64,000 bases of DNA. Source: Pseudomonas sp. GV071. GTDB lineage: Bacteria > Pseudomonadota > Gammaproteobacteria > Pseudomonadales > Pseudomonadaceae. A program made the position numbers and the translations under genes. This document shows positions 44,094-52,929 of the stretch, piece by piece. Location: positions 186,001 to 250,000 of the forward strand of contig NZ_QAOJ01000006.1 in assembly GCF_003050835.1 (NCBI RefSeq). The letters run 5' to 3'. How positions within the stretch are numbered: the stretch's first letter is position 1; every line of letters begins with the position of its first letter. The notes under the pieces were generated by a model. It was not told the DNA's origin. It was given only the letters and a program-made list of their open reading frames with translations, and did no database searches.

Positions 44094-45191
44094 CTAGCCA
44101 CGGCTGAAGATAACCACGGAGGCACGCAGCTTGTTGGCACCGAAACAGCTCATACGCTGAAAGTCGGCATGGCTGACCGGCAGGTGTTGGCAGTCCAGCG
44201 CCGAGCGGTGCTGGCTGTGATCGACATCCGGATCATGGAGGTAGACAAAGTCCTCGTCGCAGTCAGTGACGATCACCCAGTGAGGCGCTTTGGAGCGGGT
44301 CAGTCGATAACTGCTGATCAACACCAAGAGCTGTTTGCCGCTGTCGAGTAATTCGCTCATCGACATGCGGTGATCACGCACCTGCTCCACGTCGCTGCCA
44401 CTGAGCTGTTCGCAGAACTCATCGTGCACGAGGCGCATCAATTGCTTCTTATGCTCGCTGCGAACCCCGTTGAGAAACAGTGGCCCTGGCACATTGATCT
44501 GCAACGTCACCGCAAAACCCCGTCGCCAGGCGGCCAGTGCCAGGCCCTGCGGGCTGCAGCCGCCATGGCCGGCGGTCATGAATACGGTGGTGGCTTCACG
44601 CCAGAGTTGCACTTCTTCACGTCGTTCGGCTTTACGCTGCGGTTGCAGGGCCGCCATGGCCATCAACAGGCACGCCGGGCCACAGGTGAAGTCGGTGGTT
44701 TGCGGGTAGTAGGGCACCGGGCGCTTGCCGCTGGGCCGGTACTGGGCGATGCGTTTTTCCAGGCGCAGGGCTGTGCCATGGTCCTCGTAGTAATTGCTGA
44801 GCACCGCGAACTGCCGATAGCCACTGCGCTCATACAGCGAGATGGCTGAATGGTTGTCGGTGCGCACTTCCAGACGCAGATAAGCGCAATCGTGTGCCAA
44901 CGCCTGCTCCTCGGCGCGCGCCAATAGCTGTGCGCCCAGGCCCTGGCCGCGAGCAGAAGGGTCGATGGCCAGTGAGTACAGTCGCGCCAGCGAGGTACCA
45001 CGATGGAACAACAGCAATGCATAGCCCTGCAGTTGGCCATCGGCTTGCGCGACTATCAAACTGGCGTGTGCGCGACTGAGCATCCAGTGAAAACTGCGCG
45101 CTGACAGTCGATCATGGGTAAAACATTGGTTTTCCAAGTGCAGCAGCGCCGCCACATCTTCGTGGCGTGCTGGGCGAAATACGTGGTGCAT
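44094..45191 (-). CDS. Fusion of a GNAT acetyltransferase and a C39-like cysteine peptidase
   Basis: A 365-residue fusion. Residues 1-150 are a RimI-like GNAT (YSLAIDPSARGQGLGAQLLA at 72-91 is the acetyl-CoA loop). Residues about 158-365 are a C39-type papain-like domain with YYPQTTDFTCGPACLL (Cys170 the likely nucleophile) and His304 in APHWVIVTD. The start at 45191 (MHHVFRPARHED) gives a complete GNAT. It is divergent, 91 bases apart, from a RimK-like ligase, with a CorA-like gene downstream of that. The set resembles predicted peptide-modification systems in which an ATP-grasp ligase adds residues and a peptidase removes or trims them. Confidence 0.88.
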   Translation of the reverse strand: MHHVFRPARHEDVAALLHLENQCFTHDRLSARSFHWMLSRAHASLIVAQADGQLQGYALLLFHRGTSLARLYSLAIDPSARGQGLGAQLLARAEEQALAHDCAYLRLEVRTDNHSAISLYERSGYRQFAVLSNYYEDHGTALRLEKRIAQYRPSGKRPVPYYPQTTDFTCGPACLLMAMAALQPQRKAERREEVQLWREATTVFMTAGHGGCSPQGLALAAWRRGFAVTLQINVPGPLFLNGVRSEHKKQLMRLVHDEFCEQLSGSDVEQVRDHRMSMSELLDSGKQLLVLISSYRLTRSKAPHWVIVTDCDEDFVYLHDPDVDHSQHRSALDCQHLPVSHADFQRMSCFGANKLRASVVIFSRG

Positions 45192-45282
45192 ATAACCGCC
45201 GTAAAAGTTGCGTAACGAAAGGAGACTTTTCCAAAAGCTCGTGCTTAATAGAAAAGGACTTGTTCTCCAACGGACCCAACTC

Positions 45283-46869
45283 ATGTCAGCGGTAAACAGT
45301 AGCTTGCCCAGCCCGGTAACCACTACGTCAACCCCGGCTTACTCTAAGCCCAGTTATTTAAGCGACACAACCAGAAGTTCCAGCCAGTTCATTATCATTG
45401 TTGAGCGCAAGGAAGACTGGGCCTCGTATTTACCCTATGAAGATGTGATGACTGCGCAGGAATATCTGGAACACTCTTGCGAAGTAGAAGGCAGTAAGCG
45501 CGTGCAAGTGATCAACCTGTGCCGCAGTTACAAATACCTGGGTCATGGTTATTACTGCTCTTTATTGGCTGAGGCGCGCGGTCATCGGGTACTGCCTTCC
45601 GTTCGGACCATTAGCGAACTAACCCGCAAAGCGCTGTATGGCCTGGCCCTTGATGATTTGGATAAAACCCTGGAAAAAGCTCTGAGCAATCATCCCTACG
45701 GTAATACCGAGGGATTTACCCTGAGCCTGTACTTCGGCAAAACCGAACTTGAACCGCTGCAGGACTTGGCCCGGCAAGTGTTCGAAGTATTCCCTTGCCC
45801 GATTCTTTTGGTGGAGTTTCGCAATAACAACGGCTGGCATATCGACGGCATCAAGGCAGGGGCTCTGCCCAAGCTGCGCGATGACCAGGAACACCAGTTT
45901 GCCAATTCGCTGGACGCCTTCAGTCGCAAGGTCTGGCGGTTGCCGCGCAGCAAACGCCTGGCGCGCTATGACCTGGCCATTCTGCACGACCCCGACGAGA
46001 GCTTGCCGCCCTCCAATGCCAAGGCGCTGGAAAGCTTTATCCGCGTCGGCAGGGGGCTGGGTATCGATGTCGAGTTGATCGAGAAGAAAGACTACTCGCG
46101 CCTGGCCGAATACGACGCCCTGCTGATCCGGGAAACCACCAGCCTGGATAACCACACCTACCGCTTCGCCAAGAAGGCCGAAAGCGAGGGGTTGGTGGTG
46201 ATGGACGATCCGGCGTCAATCCTGCGCTGTACCAACAAGGTCTACCTCACCGACCTGCTTAAAAGTCATCAACTGGGTATGCCGGCCACCGAGATTCTGT
46301 ACAAGGACCGCCCCCAGGACTTTGAGCAGGTCGCCGAGCGCCTGGGCTTTCCGCTGGTGCTGAAAATTCCCGATGGCTGCTTTTCCCGCGGCGTGATCAA
46401 GGTGGAGAACCAGCAAGCCCTGCTGGAGGCCACCGCGCAACTCTTCGAGCATTCGGTGCTGTTGCTTGCCCAGGAGTTTTTCTACACCGAGTACGACTGG
46501 CGCATTGGCGTACTCAACCGAAAGCCGATCTATGCCTGCCAATACTTTATGTCCAAGGGCCATTGGCAGATCTACAACCACAAGGCCAAGGGCCAGGACA
46601 TCAACGGCGAGTGCCGCACCCTGGCGGTACACGAAACGCCCAAAGCGGTGGTGGAGCTGGCCGTGCGCACCGCCAACCTGATTGGCGATGGCCTGTACGG
46701 CGTGGACCTCAAGCAGGCCGGCGACAAGGTGGTGGTCATCGAGGTGAACGACAACCCCAATCTGGATGCCGGCATCGAAGATGCCTATCTGCAGGACGAC
46801 CTCTATGGCCTGGTGCTGGAAGAGTTTATCCGCCGCCTGGAACTCAAACGCCGCGGGCAAGCCTGGTAG
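45283..46869 (+). CDS. RimK-like ATP-grasp ligase with an RLAN-type N-terminal domain
   Basis: A 528-residue ligase. About residues 25-180 look like the RLAN (RimK-like ATP-grasp N-terminal) domain, starting FIIIVERKEDWASYLPYEDV; about 215-500 is the ATP-grasp fold. ATP and Mg-binding motifs are FPLVLKIPDGCFSRGVIKV and VVVIEVNDNPNLDAGIED. It is much longer than RimK (about 300). It should form a peptide or amide bond, joining an amino acid such as glutamate to a protein or small molecule. ATG 45283 is used, with a weak CGGA ahead; the frame is open upstream to a TTG at 45208. It is divergent from the GNAT-C39 fusion and 24 bases ahead of the CorA-like gene. Confidence 0.87.
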   Translation: MSAVNSSLPSPVTTTSTPAYSKPSYLSDTTRSSSQFIIIVERKEDWASYLPYEDVMTAQEYLEHSCEVEGSKRVQVINLCRSYKYLGHGYYCSLLAEARGHRVLPSVRTISELTRKALYGLALDDLDKTLEKALSNHPYGNTEGFTLSLYFGKTELEPLQDLARQVFEVFPCPILLVEFRNNNGWHIDGIKAGALPKLRDDQEHQFANSLDAFSRKVWRLPRSKRLARYDLAILHDPDESLPPSNAKALESFIRVGRGLGIDVELIEKKDYSRLAEYDALLIRETTSLDNHTYRFAKKAESEGLVVMDDPASILRCTNKVYLTDLLKSHQLGMPATEILYKDRPQDFEQVAERLGFPLVLKIPDGCFSRGVIKVENQQALLEATAQLFEHSVLLLAQEFFYTEYDWRIGVLNRKPIYACQYFMSKGHWQIYNHKAKGQDINGECRTLAVHETPKAVVELAVRTANLIGDGLYGVDLKQAGDKVVVIEVNDNPNLDAGIEDAYLQDDLYGLVLEEFIRRLELKRRGQAW

Positions 46870-46893
46870 CTGGCCGAGAAGCGAGGACTGCAC

Positions 46894-47835
46894 GTGATCA
46901 AAAGCTTCCAACTCGCCCACCGAGCCCTGGTACCTGTAGAGCACCTGAAAGCACCGGTGCTGCTGTTTTGCAATCCGGACACGGCCGAGCGCGATGTGCT
47001 GCTGTGCGACTTCAAGTTGGACGAACACGCGCTGGCCTCGGCGCTTGACCCGGACGAGGTGTCGCGCATCGAGTTTCATCCGGAGCATCTGTTTCTGATC
47101 TGGAAAAGCCCGGAGAACTACTCCGGCGGCGACACGTTGTCTTTCGAGGTGTCGTCCTTCGGCCTGCTGTTCGGCGCCCAGCGACTGGTGGTGATTTCCA
47201 CCGACAGTGGGCAATTGGCGGGCGTGGGTGCACGGCAACCGCTGAACTCGCCCCTGGATGTGTTGCTGGACTTACTGTTCAACAACATTCACCACTACCT
47301 GGGGCATTTGAAAGTTATAAAAATGGTTGCTCGTGAACTGCAGCAAAAGTTCAACGCATCAATGGAAAACAAGCACTTGGTGCAGATGTTCAACCTCAGC
47401 GAAAGTTTGATTTATTACATCAATGCCATTCACAGCAATGGAACGGTGCTCACGCGTCTACGCAATCACGCCGAACAACTGCGCTTTGCGCCTGACGCGC
47501 TGGCACGCATTGACGACCTGATTATTGAGAACAACCAGTGTTACAAACAGGCTGAAATATATTCGACCGTATTTTCCGGGCTTATTGACGCGCGCGGCAA
47601 CTTGATGAACAACAGCATGAACTCTCTGCTGCGCAAGTTAACCTTGATTAACGTGGTATTTCTGCCGCTGAACTTGATCGCGAGCATTGGCGGCATGTCG
47701 GAGTTCAGCATGATGACCAGCAGTATTCCCTGGTGGGTGGCCTACCCCTTGTTTTTATTGGCCATGGGCGTTATCGGCACACTGGTCATTTTTGTACTTA
47801 AACGCATGACACCGAAAATCTTAACCGCGCAGTAG
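46894..47835 (+). CDS. CorA-like divalent-cation transporter with a GMS in place of GMN
   Basis: A 313-residue CorA/ZntB-superfamily protein with a long cytoplasmic domain (about 1-245) and two C-terminal membrane segments (NVVFLPLNLIASIGGMS and WWVAYPLFLLAMGVIGTLV). At the selectivity loop the family's GMN reads GGMSEF, so the asparagine that holds the hydrated ion is Ser. The start is GTG 46894 after GAGGA. It follows the RimK-like ligase by 24 bases and should be co-transcribed. It may carry another ion or act as a sensor. Confidence 0.85.
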   Translation: MIKSFQLAHRALVPVEHLKAPVLLFCNPDTAERDVLLCDFKLDEHALASALDPDEVSRIEFHPEHLFLIWKSPENYSGGDTLSFEVSSFGLLFGAQRLVVISTDSGQLAGVGARQPLNSPLDVLLDLLFNNIHHYLGHLKVIKMVARELQQKFNASMENKHLVQMFNLSESLIYYINAIHSNGTVLTRLRNHAEQLRFAPDALARIDDLIIENNQCYKQAEIYSTVFSGLIDARGNLMNNSMNSLLRKLTLINVVFLPLNLIASIGGMSEFSMMTSSIPWWVAYPLFLLAMGVIGTLVIFVLKRMTPKILTAQ

Positions 47836-47873
47836 CGCTTTTTACGTTTAGTTAAACCAGAAAGGGGGCACCC

Positions 47874-47969
47874 ATGACGTCAACAGAGATCGGCCTATTG
47901 ATGGTCAGCGTAATTATTGTGTTTGGTGCAGTGAGCTTTTATTGGGACCATATCAAACAGCGCAAATAA
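47874..47969 (+). CDS. 31-residue single-pass membrane protein
   Basis: A short frame opens at ATG 47874 behind an excellent ribosome site (AAAGGGGG, seven bases before the start). The 31 residues, MTSTEIGLLMVSVIIVFGAV then SFYWDHIKQRK, form one membrane helix with a positively charged cytoplasmic tail, the usual shape of a small membrane protein. It lies 38 bases after the CorA-like gene in the same direction. No known family is recognised (KdpF is similar in size, but the sequence does not match). A role as a modulator of the CorA-like transporter is a guess. Confidence 0.6.
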   Translation: MTSTEIGLLMVSVIIVFGAVSFYWDHIKQRK

Positions 47970-48006
47970 CGGAATATCTGCGGCGAGACAGGCCCCGATC
48001 GGGCAC

Positions 48007-49908
48007 CTACATTTCCACCTGAGTGCCCAGTTCGATCACCCGGTTCAGCGGCAATTTGAAGTACTTCAGGTTGCTGTTGGCGTTCTTCAGCAGAAAGGCA
48101 AACAGGTGCTCTCGCCAGCGTGCCATGCCGATGCGGCTGGTCGGAATGACAGTTTCCCGACTCAGGAAATACGTGGTGCGCATCGGCATGAACGCCAGGT
48201 CGTCCAAGTGACAGAGCGTCAGCGCGGCAGGCACGTCAGGCTCCTCCATAAAACCAAAGTGCAGGCTGACGCGGAAAAAGCCCTCACCATGGCTTTCGAC
48301 CTCCAGGCGTCGTTCCGCCGGAACGCGCGGGCTGTCTTCGGAGACGACGGTGAGCAGCACCACTTGCTCATGCAGCACCTGGTTATGCAGCAAGTTGTGC
48401 AGCAGCGCATGGGGCACTGCGTCGCTGCGAGCGGTCAGAAACACCGCCGTGCCTTGTACGCGATGGGGCGGCTGCGAGCGGATGCTGCTGATAAACAGCG
48501 GGAGCGGCAACGCCGTTTCGTCCAGGCGTTCGACGATGATTCTGCGGCCACGCTTCCAGGTGGTCATCAGTACAAAGAGCGCGATGCCGGCAATTACCGG
48601 GAACGCACCGCCCTGGAGAATTTTTGGTGCGTTGGCAGCGAAGTAGAGACTGTCCACCAGCAGAAAACCCACCAGCATCGGGATGGCCAACCAACGCGGG
48701 GTTTTCCACATGAGCAACACCACTGACGCCGACAACAGGGTGGTGATCAGCATGGTCCCTGTTACCGCGACGCCATAGGCAGCCGCCAGTGCACTGGAAG
48801 ACTCAAAGCCAATTACCAGCAGCACCACCCCCACCATCAGCGCCCAGTTCACCGTGCCGATGTAGATCTGACCTTGCTCCTGGCTGGAGGTGTGCTGGAT
48901 AAACATGCGTGGCACATAGCCAAGCTGAATAGCCTGCCGCGTCAACGAGAACGCCCCGGAAATCACCGCCTGCGAGGCGATGATGGTGGCCAGGGTCGAA
49001 AGCGCGACCATCGGCAACAACGCCCAGCTGGGCGCCAGCAGATAAAACGGGTTGCGCACGGCTTCCGGGGTTTCGAGAATCAACGCGCCCTGGCCAAAGT
49101 AGTTCAGCACCAGCCCTGGCAATACCAACATGAACCAGGCGCGTGATATCGGTTGGCGACCAAAGTGGCCCATGTCGGCATACAGTGCTTCGGCGCCGGT
49201 CAGCGCCAATACCACCGCCCCCAGGATCGCGACCCCGATGCCTGGATGCACGATAAAAAACTGCACCGCCCAATACGGGTTGATCGCCTGCAGCACTTCA
49301 GGCCGCTGCAAAATGCCATACACCCCAAGCGCACCCAGCACCAAAAACCACAGAACCATCACCGGCCCGAACAGTTTTCCGATGCGCGCCGTACCGTGTT
49401 TTTGAATCAGGAAAAGCCCCACCAGCACGACGACCGACAACGGCACCACCCAGCGCTCAATTCCATCGAACGCCAGTTGCAGCCCTTCCACTGCCGAGAG
49501 TACGGAAATGGCCGGGGTAATCATGCTGTCGCCGTAAAAAAGTGCTGCCCCAAACAGCCCAAGCAACACCAACACCTTGCTCAAGTGGGGATAGGCCGCA
49601 GAGGCGCGACGGGCCAGGGCGGTCAAGGCCATGATGCCGCCTTCACCCTGGTTACTGGCGCGCAAGATGAACAGCACGTACTTGATCGATACCACCCAGA
49701 TCAGCGACCAGAAAATCAGCGACAGAATGCCCAGCACCCCATCGTGATTCACCTGGACGCCGTAATGGCCAGAGAACACTTCTTTAAGCGTGTACAGGGG
49801 GCTGGTGCCGATGTCCCCGTACACCACACCCACAGCGGCGATCAGTAAACCTACTCCCGAGGCTTTGGTGGAGCTGTGTTCATGGCTAGCAGTGGCTGAT
49901 TCGTTCAA
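48007..49908 (-). CDS. kup: Low-affinity potassium uptake transporter Kup
   Basis: A 633-residue Kup/HAK/KT potassium:proton symporter with 12 membrane segments. The family signature [20 protein letters not shown] lies near residue 30, followed by the conserved [18 protein letters not shown] and [18 protein letters not shown]. The C-terminal soluble domain ends [16 protein letters not shown] and [15 protein letters not shown] segments. No ATG fits; TTG 49908 has GAGAG ahead and gives the length seen in other Pseudomonas Kup proteins, whereas an earlier TTG at 49929 has less support. It stands alone and is convergent with the 31-residue protein gene. Confidence 0.92.
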   Translation of the reverse strand: MNESATASHEHSSTKASGVGLLIAAVGVVYGDIGTSPLYTLKEVFSGHYGVQVNHDGVLGILSLIFWSLIWVVSIKYVLFILRASNQGEGGIMALTALARRASAAYPHLSKVLVLLGLFGAALFYGDSMITPAISVLSAVEGLQLAFDGIERWVVPLSVVVLVGLFLIQKHGTARIGKLFGPVMVLWFLVLGALGVYGILQRPEVLQAINPYWAVQFFIVHPGIGVAILGAVVLALTGAEALYADMGHFGRQPISRAWFMLVLPGLVLNYFGQGALILETPEAVRNPFYLLAPSWALLPMVALSTLATIIASQAVISGAFSLTRQAIQLGYVPRMFIQHTSSQEQGQIYIGTVNWALMVGVVLLVIGFESSSALAAAYGVAVTGTMLITTLLSASVVLLMWKTPRWLAIPMLVGFLLVDSLYFAANAPKILQGGAFPVIAGIALFVLMTTWKRGRRIIVERLDETALPLPLFISSIRSQPPHRVQGTAVFLTARSDAVPHALLHNLLHNQVLHEQVVLLTVVSEDSPRVPAERRLEVESHGEGFFRVSLHFGFMEEPDVPAALTLCHLDDLAFMPMRTTYFLSRETVIPTSRIGMARWREHLFAFLLKNANSNLKYFKLPLNRVIELGTQVEM

Positions 49909-50162
49909 GAGTCGACTCTCACAGTACAACGAAGGAAGGCATGCCCATCCTTGAGCACTGCGGCGTTCACTGCCGCTAGCCCGAAGGGCCTAACGACGGG
50001 CAAAAAAACGCGGCCAGGATCATCGTGCCTGGACACTTGAGGCGTAAAAAAAACGTAAAAAAATGGCACCCTCGGCTGTCCGGGCCTTTTGACCGCGACG
50101 AGCGCTCCATGGGTATTTGTCGCAGCGGAAGGTGCGTTGCCCCGAGATCGATAGCCGATATC

Positions 50163-51026
50163 TCATGGCTGCCTGCGCTGCTTGGCTGCATACATAGCCT
50201 TGTCCGCAACATCCAGGAGTTGCTCGACCGTGCAGCCATCCGCAGGGAACTGACTAACCCCGATGCTGACGCCAACGTGCAGCGCGTGGCCGTCAATCTC
50301 GAACGGATGGGAGATGGCGCGCGTGATCTTCTCCACCAAGCGACCGACTTGTTCGCCAGTCAGTTGAGGGATCAGCGCGACGAATTCATCACCACCCAGT
50401 CGTGCCAGCACATCGGTACGCCGGATAGTACCCAGAACACGCTGCGCCACGGACACCAGAAGCTTGTCGCCCACCAGATGGCCGTAGGTGTCGTTAACCT
50501 GCTTGAAACGGTCCAGATCCAGAAACAGCAAGGTGAAAACCTGCTTGGCAGTGCTGGCGTCGACTATTTCCTGCTGCAGCAGATCCAGGAGCGATGCGCG
50601 GTTTGGCAGGTTGGTCAACACATCGCAAAAAGCCAGACGGTGCATGTGCTCTCGCTCGGCACCGATGTCGCAACTGGTGTGCTGGATGGCTAGAAAATGA
50701 GTGATCGCGCCCTCGGACGAGAGCAATGGCGAAATCACTTGGTTTACGGTGTACAGCTCCCCGGCCTTGTTCCGCTCGGCCAACACACCTTGCCACGCTT
50801 TACCGGCGAGGATGGTTTGCCACATCTGCCGATAGACTTCCGGGCTCTGCTGCCCAGAGCTGAGAATACGCGGCGAGCTACCGATCAGTTCTGCCAGGCT
50901 GTAACCGCTTTGCCGACTCATGGCCTGGTTTGCCCAGACCGTTATTCCGCTTCTGTCGGTAATCAGTACCGCATTTCCCGCGCCCTCCAATGCGCGAACC
51001 AACAACCTCTCATGCTCGCTTCTCAC
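50163..51026 (-). CDS. PAS-GGDEF diguanylate cyclase
   Basis: A 287-residue soluble protein. A PAS domain spans about residues 5-125 (NAVLITDRSGITVWANQAMS and the NPNLxxF-like GSSPRILSSGQQ). GGDEF follows from about 130 to 285, with the intact catalytic motif ARLGGDEFVAL. There is no RxxD inhibitory site before it that I can read. It makes c-di-GMP. The frame begins at GTG 51026; the ribosome site is poor, so the true start is uncertain. The gap to kup (49909-50162) holds a T-rich stretch (on the minus strand, after the stop) that could act as a terminator, but no gene. Confidence 0.88.
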   Translation of the reverse strand: MRSEHERLLVRALEGAGNAVLITDRSGITVWANQAMSRQSGYSLAELIGSSPRILSSGQQSPEVYRQMWQTILAGKAWQGVLAERNKAGELYTVNQVISPLLSSEGAITHFLAIQHTSCDIGAEREHMHRLAFCDVLTNLPNRASLLDLLQQEIVDASTAKQVFTLLFLDLDRFKQVNDTYGHLVGDKLLVSVAQRVLGTIRRTDVLARLGGDEFVALIPQLTGEQVGRLVEKITRAISHPFEIDGHALHVGVSIGVSQFPADGCTVEQLLDVADKAMYAAKQRRQP

Positions 51027-51064
51027 TGTTCAGACACCCACGTTTTGATGGTCGCGCCGCAGCG

Positions 51065-51220
51065 TCATACAAAAACCTTAAGCAAACCTGAGGTGGGTAA
51101 ACCCGCAAACGCCCGCGCCTCTCCGTGGACTTTATGCCGTTCGCGCTCCAGACCGACCAGCATCTCCAGCCCCAACGCTACGGCGGCGTTGGCAACCAGC
51201 GCGAGCTCACCCATTGCCAT
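51065..51220 (-). pseudogene. Relic of an MgtC/SapB-like membrane protein gene
   Basis: A 51-codon frame from ATG 51220 contains NAAVALGLEMLVGLERERHK followed by AFAGLPTSGLLKVFV. This matches the N-terminal pattern of the MgtC/SapB (DUF4010) membrane proteins, where an ALGIGLLIGLERxxR segment is followed by AGLRTF. It stops after about 50 residues where the family continues for hundreds, so it is a truncated remnant. The assignment is from memory of the family and needs a search. Confidence 0.45.
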
Positions 51221-51252
51221 CGCTCAAATAACGCTGCTTGATGGCTGACGCC

Positions 51253-51819
51253 TCACAACTGGCATTCATGGATGATTTCGCTGAAATCACCCGGCGGATA
51301 GCGGCTGTCAAAACCCAGGCTTTTGAGCAGGCGATGCAGGTGGAAGTTACTCGCCACATCGGCTGCGCTCATGAGCGTGAAGCCATTGCGGCGCGCAGCG
51401 TCCATCAGGTGAGTCATGAGCAATTTGCCCAGCCCCCGGTGTTGCCATTCATCCGCCACCACCACAGCGAACTCACAGGTTTTCTCCTCCGTCTGGGCGT
51501 AGCGGGCAACCCCTACCTCCCGCAGCTCGCCGTCGTCATGCACGAGGGCGACATAGGCCATCTGCAGGGGGTATTGAACAGTCATCAATTGGTCCAGCAA
51601 CGGCAGTGGCGCCTCGTTGAAGGAGCACGAGAAACGTGCTCGCCGGGACTCCGGCGACAGGCGTTTGATGAACAGGAACTCGCGCTGGCGATCCTGCTCT
51701 TGTAACGACCGGATCAGAACGTGGCTGCCGTCCTTCAGGGCATCTATCCAGTGTTCTCCGATGGCCCCCTCGGTGAATGTCTTCAGCTCATTGGTTACAT
51801 TCGAGGCGTTAGCGGTCAT
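51253..51819 (-). CDS. GNAT-family acetyltransferase
   Basis: A 188-residue GNAT. The start at 51819 (MTANASNVTNELK) follows AAGGAG. The acetyl-CoA loop is seen in VVVADEWQHRGLGKLLMTHL (near residue 135). The N-terminal part (HVLIRSLQEQDRQREFLFIK) resembles the acetyltransferases found next to universal stress proteins or fused to acyl-CoA synthetases of the Pat family, which acetylate protein lysines. It lies 51 bases after the USP gene and likely belongs to its operon, thus under the FNR/Anr box at 52845. Confidence 0.88.
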   Translation of the reverse strand: MTANASNVTNELKTFTEGAIGEHWIDALKDGSHVLIRSLQEQDRQREFLFIKRLSPESRRARFSCSFNEAPLPLLDQLMTVQYPLQMAYVALVHDDGELREVGVARYAQTEEKTCEFAVVVADEWQHRGLGKLLMTHLMDAARRNGFTLMSAADVASNFHLHRLLKSLGFDSRYPPGDFSEIIHECQL

Positions 51820-51870
51820 AGCAATCTCCTTACGCGACATGAAGATGTTCTCGAGGCCCTCCGCGCAGGA

Positions 51871-52761
51871 TCAAACCGCCAGAATGCTGCGCGAGGAGCG
51901 GTACAAAAGATGTTCCGTGGTACTGCCCACCAGTTTGTTGAGGCCGCAACGGTGCACACGCCCCATTACCAGCACATCAGCGTCAAGTTGTTCAGAAAGC
52001 TCCGCCAGTACCTGCACAGGCGCACCGACCGACAAGTGACAGTGGCCTGATGGAATGCGGTAGCGATCGGCTAAGTCGTGGAAGGTTTTCTCCACTTCAA
52101 GTTGCACATGCGCCCACAGATCGGCCCAGGCCAGGGTGCTGCCGGTGGCATCGCCGAAGTACACCGAGGTCAGGTCCAGGGCATGCACCAGATGCAATTG
52201 AGCCTCGCTGTACTCGGCCAGCCGCTGCGCCGCTTCGATGATTCGTCCATTGAGGCCGTTGCGCAGGGCGTCGGGGCTTGCGGCATCCACGGCGGCGATG
52301 ATCACTTGCGGTACTGCGTTGCCCGCCGGGCCGATCAGATGGACAGGCACCGGGCATTGACGCAGCAGGTGCCAGTCCAGCGGCGTAATGAACGTGCGCT
52401 TCAGCACCGGTTCGTGGTGGATGTCCTTGATCAACAGGTCAGCGTCGCTTTGCTCGACATGGTCGAGAATGGTCTGCACGACTGCCTCGCTCCAGGCCAC
52501 TTCGGTAGAAACTTCAAGCCCCCTGGCGCGCAACAGCTGCGCCTCGTTATGTAACCAGCCCTCGACTGCATCAAGGTGGCAGAGGTTGGCGCTGTCCTGG
52601 GTTTCCTTGGCCAGAAACGGCAGAAGGCTGGGGATCTGTTCGAATACGGCGAGGTGCAAGGCGGCCCCGCTGGCCTTGGCGATTTCAGCAGAGCGCTGGA
52701 TGGCAAGGCCATGGTGCATAGCCGGGTTGGCAACTAACAACAAGCGTTTGTAGGCGCGCAT
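51871..52761 (-). CDS. Tandem universal stress protein
   Basis: A 296-residue protein with two UspA domains. The first (about 1-145) starts MRAYKRLLLVANPAMHHGLA. The second (about 150-296) ends LDADVLVMGRVHRCGLNKLVGSTTEHLL, the G-2x-G-9x-G(S/T) ATP-binding type motif. The start at 52761 follows GAGG. Tandem USPs of this type are usually induced by oxygen limitation in Pseudomonas, and a perfect FNR/Anr box lies 84 bases upstream of the start. Confidence 0.92.
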   Translation of the reverse strand: MRAYKRLLLVANPAMHHGLAIQRSAEIAKASGAALHLAVFEQIPSLLPFLAKETQDSANLCHLDAVEGWLHNEAQLLRARGLEVSTEVAWSEAVVQTILDHVEQSDADLLIKDIHHEPVLKRTFITPLDWHLLRQCPVPVHLIGPAGNAVPQVIIAAVDAASPDALRNGLNGRIIEAAQRLAEYSEAQLHLVHALDLTSVYFGDATGSTLAWADLWAHVQLEVEKTFHDLADRYRIPSGHCHLSVGAPVQVLAELSEQLDADVLVMGRVHRCGLNKLVGSTTEHLLYRSSRSILAV

Positions 52762-52844
52762 GGTTACCTCACATAACGGGATTAAAACGCTGCAGCGCAG
52801 AGGTTTGTCTGCACTCAGGTTGCCAAACCCGGTGGGCACCCAAG

Positions 52845-52858
52845 TTGATAATTATCAA
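52845..52858. promoter_or_regulatory. Perfect FNR/Anr box between the USP and channel genes
   Basis: TTGAT-AATT-ATCAA matches the FNR/Anr consensus TTGAT-N4-ATCAA at every fixed base, and extends to a 16-base palindrome GTTGATAATTATCAAC (52844-52859). It lies 84 bases from the USP start and 72 bases from the channel start, so it may drive both divergent genes under low oxygen. Confidence 0.85.
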
Positions 52859-52929
52859 CATGCCGTCGGAGCCATACGAACATCCTCCGGCCGTGGTTCA
52901 TCGACCTGGGCAAGGTGAAGGAGGCTCGG

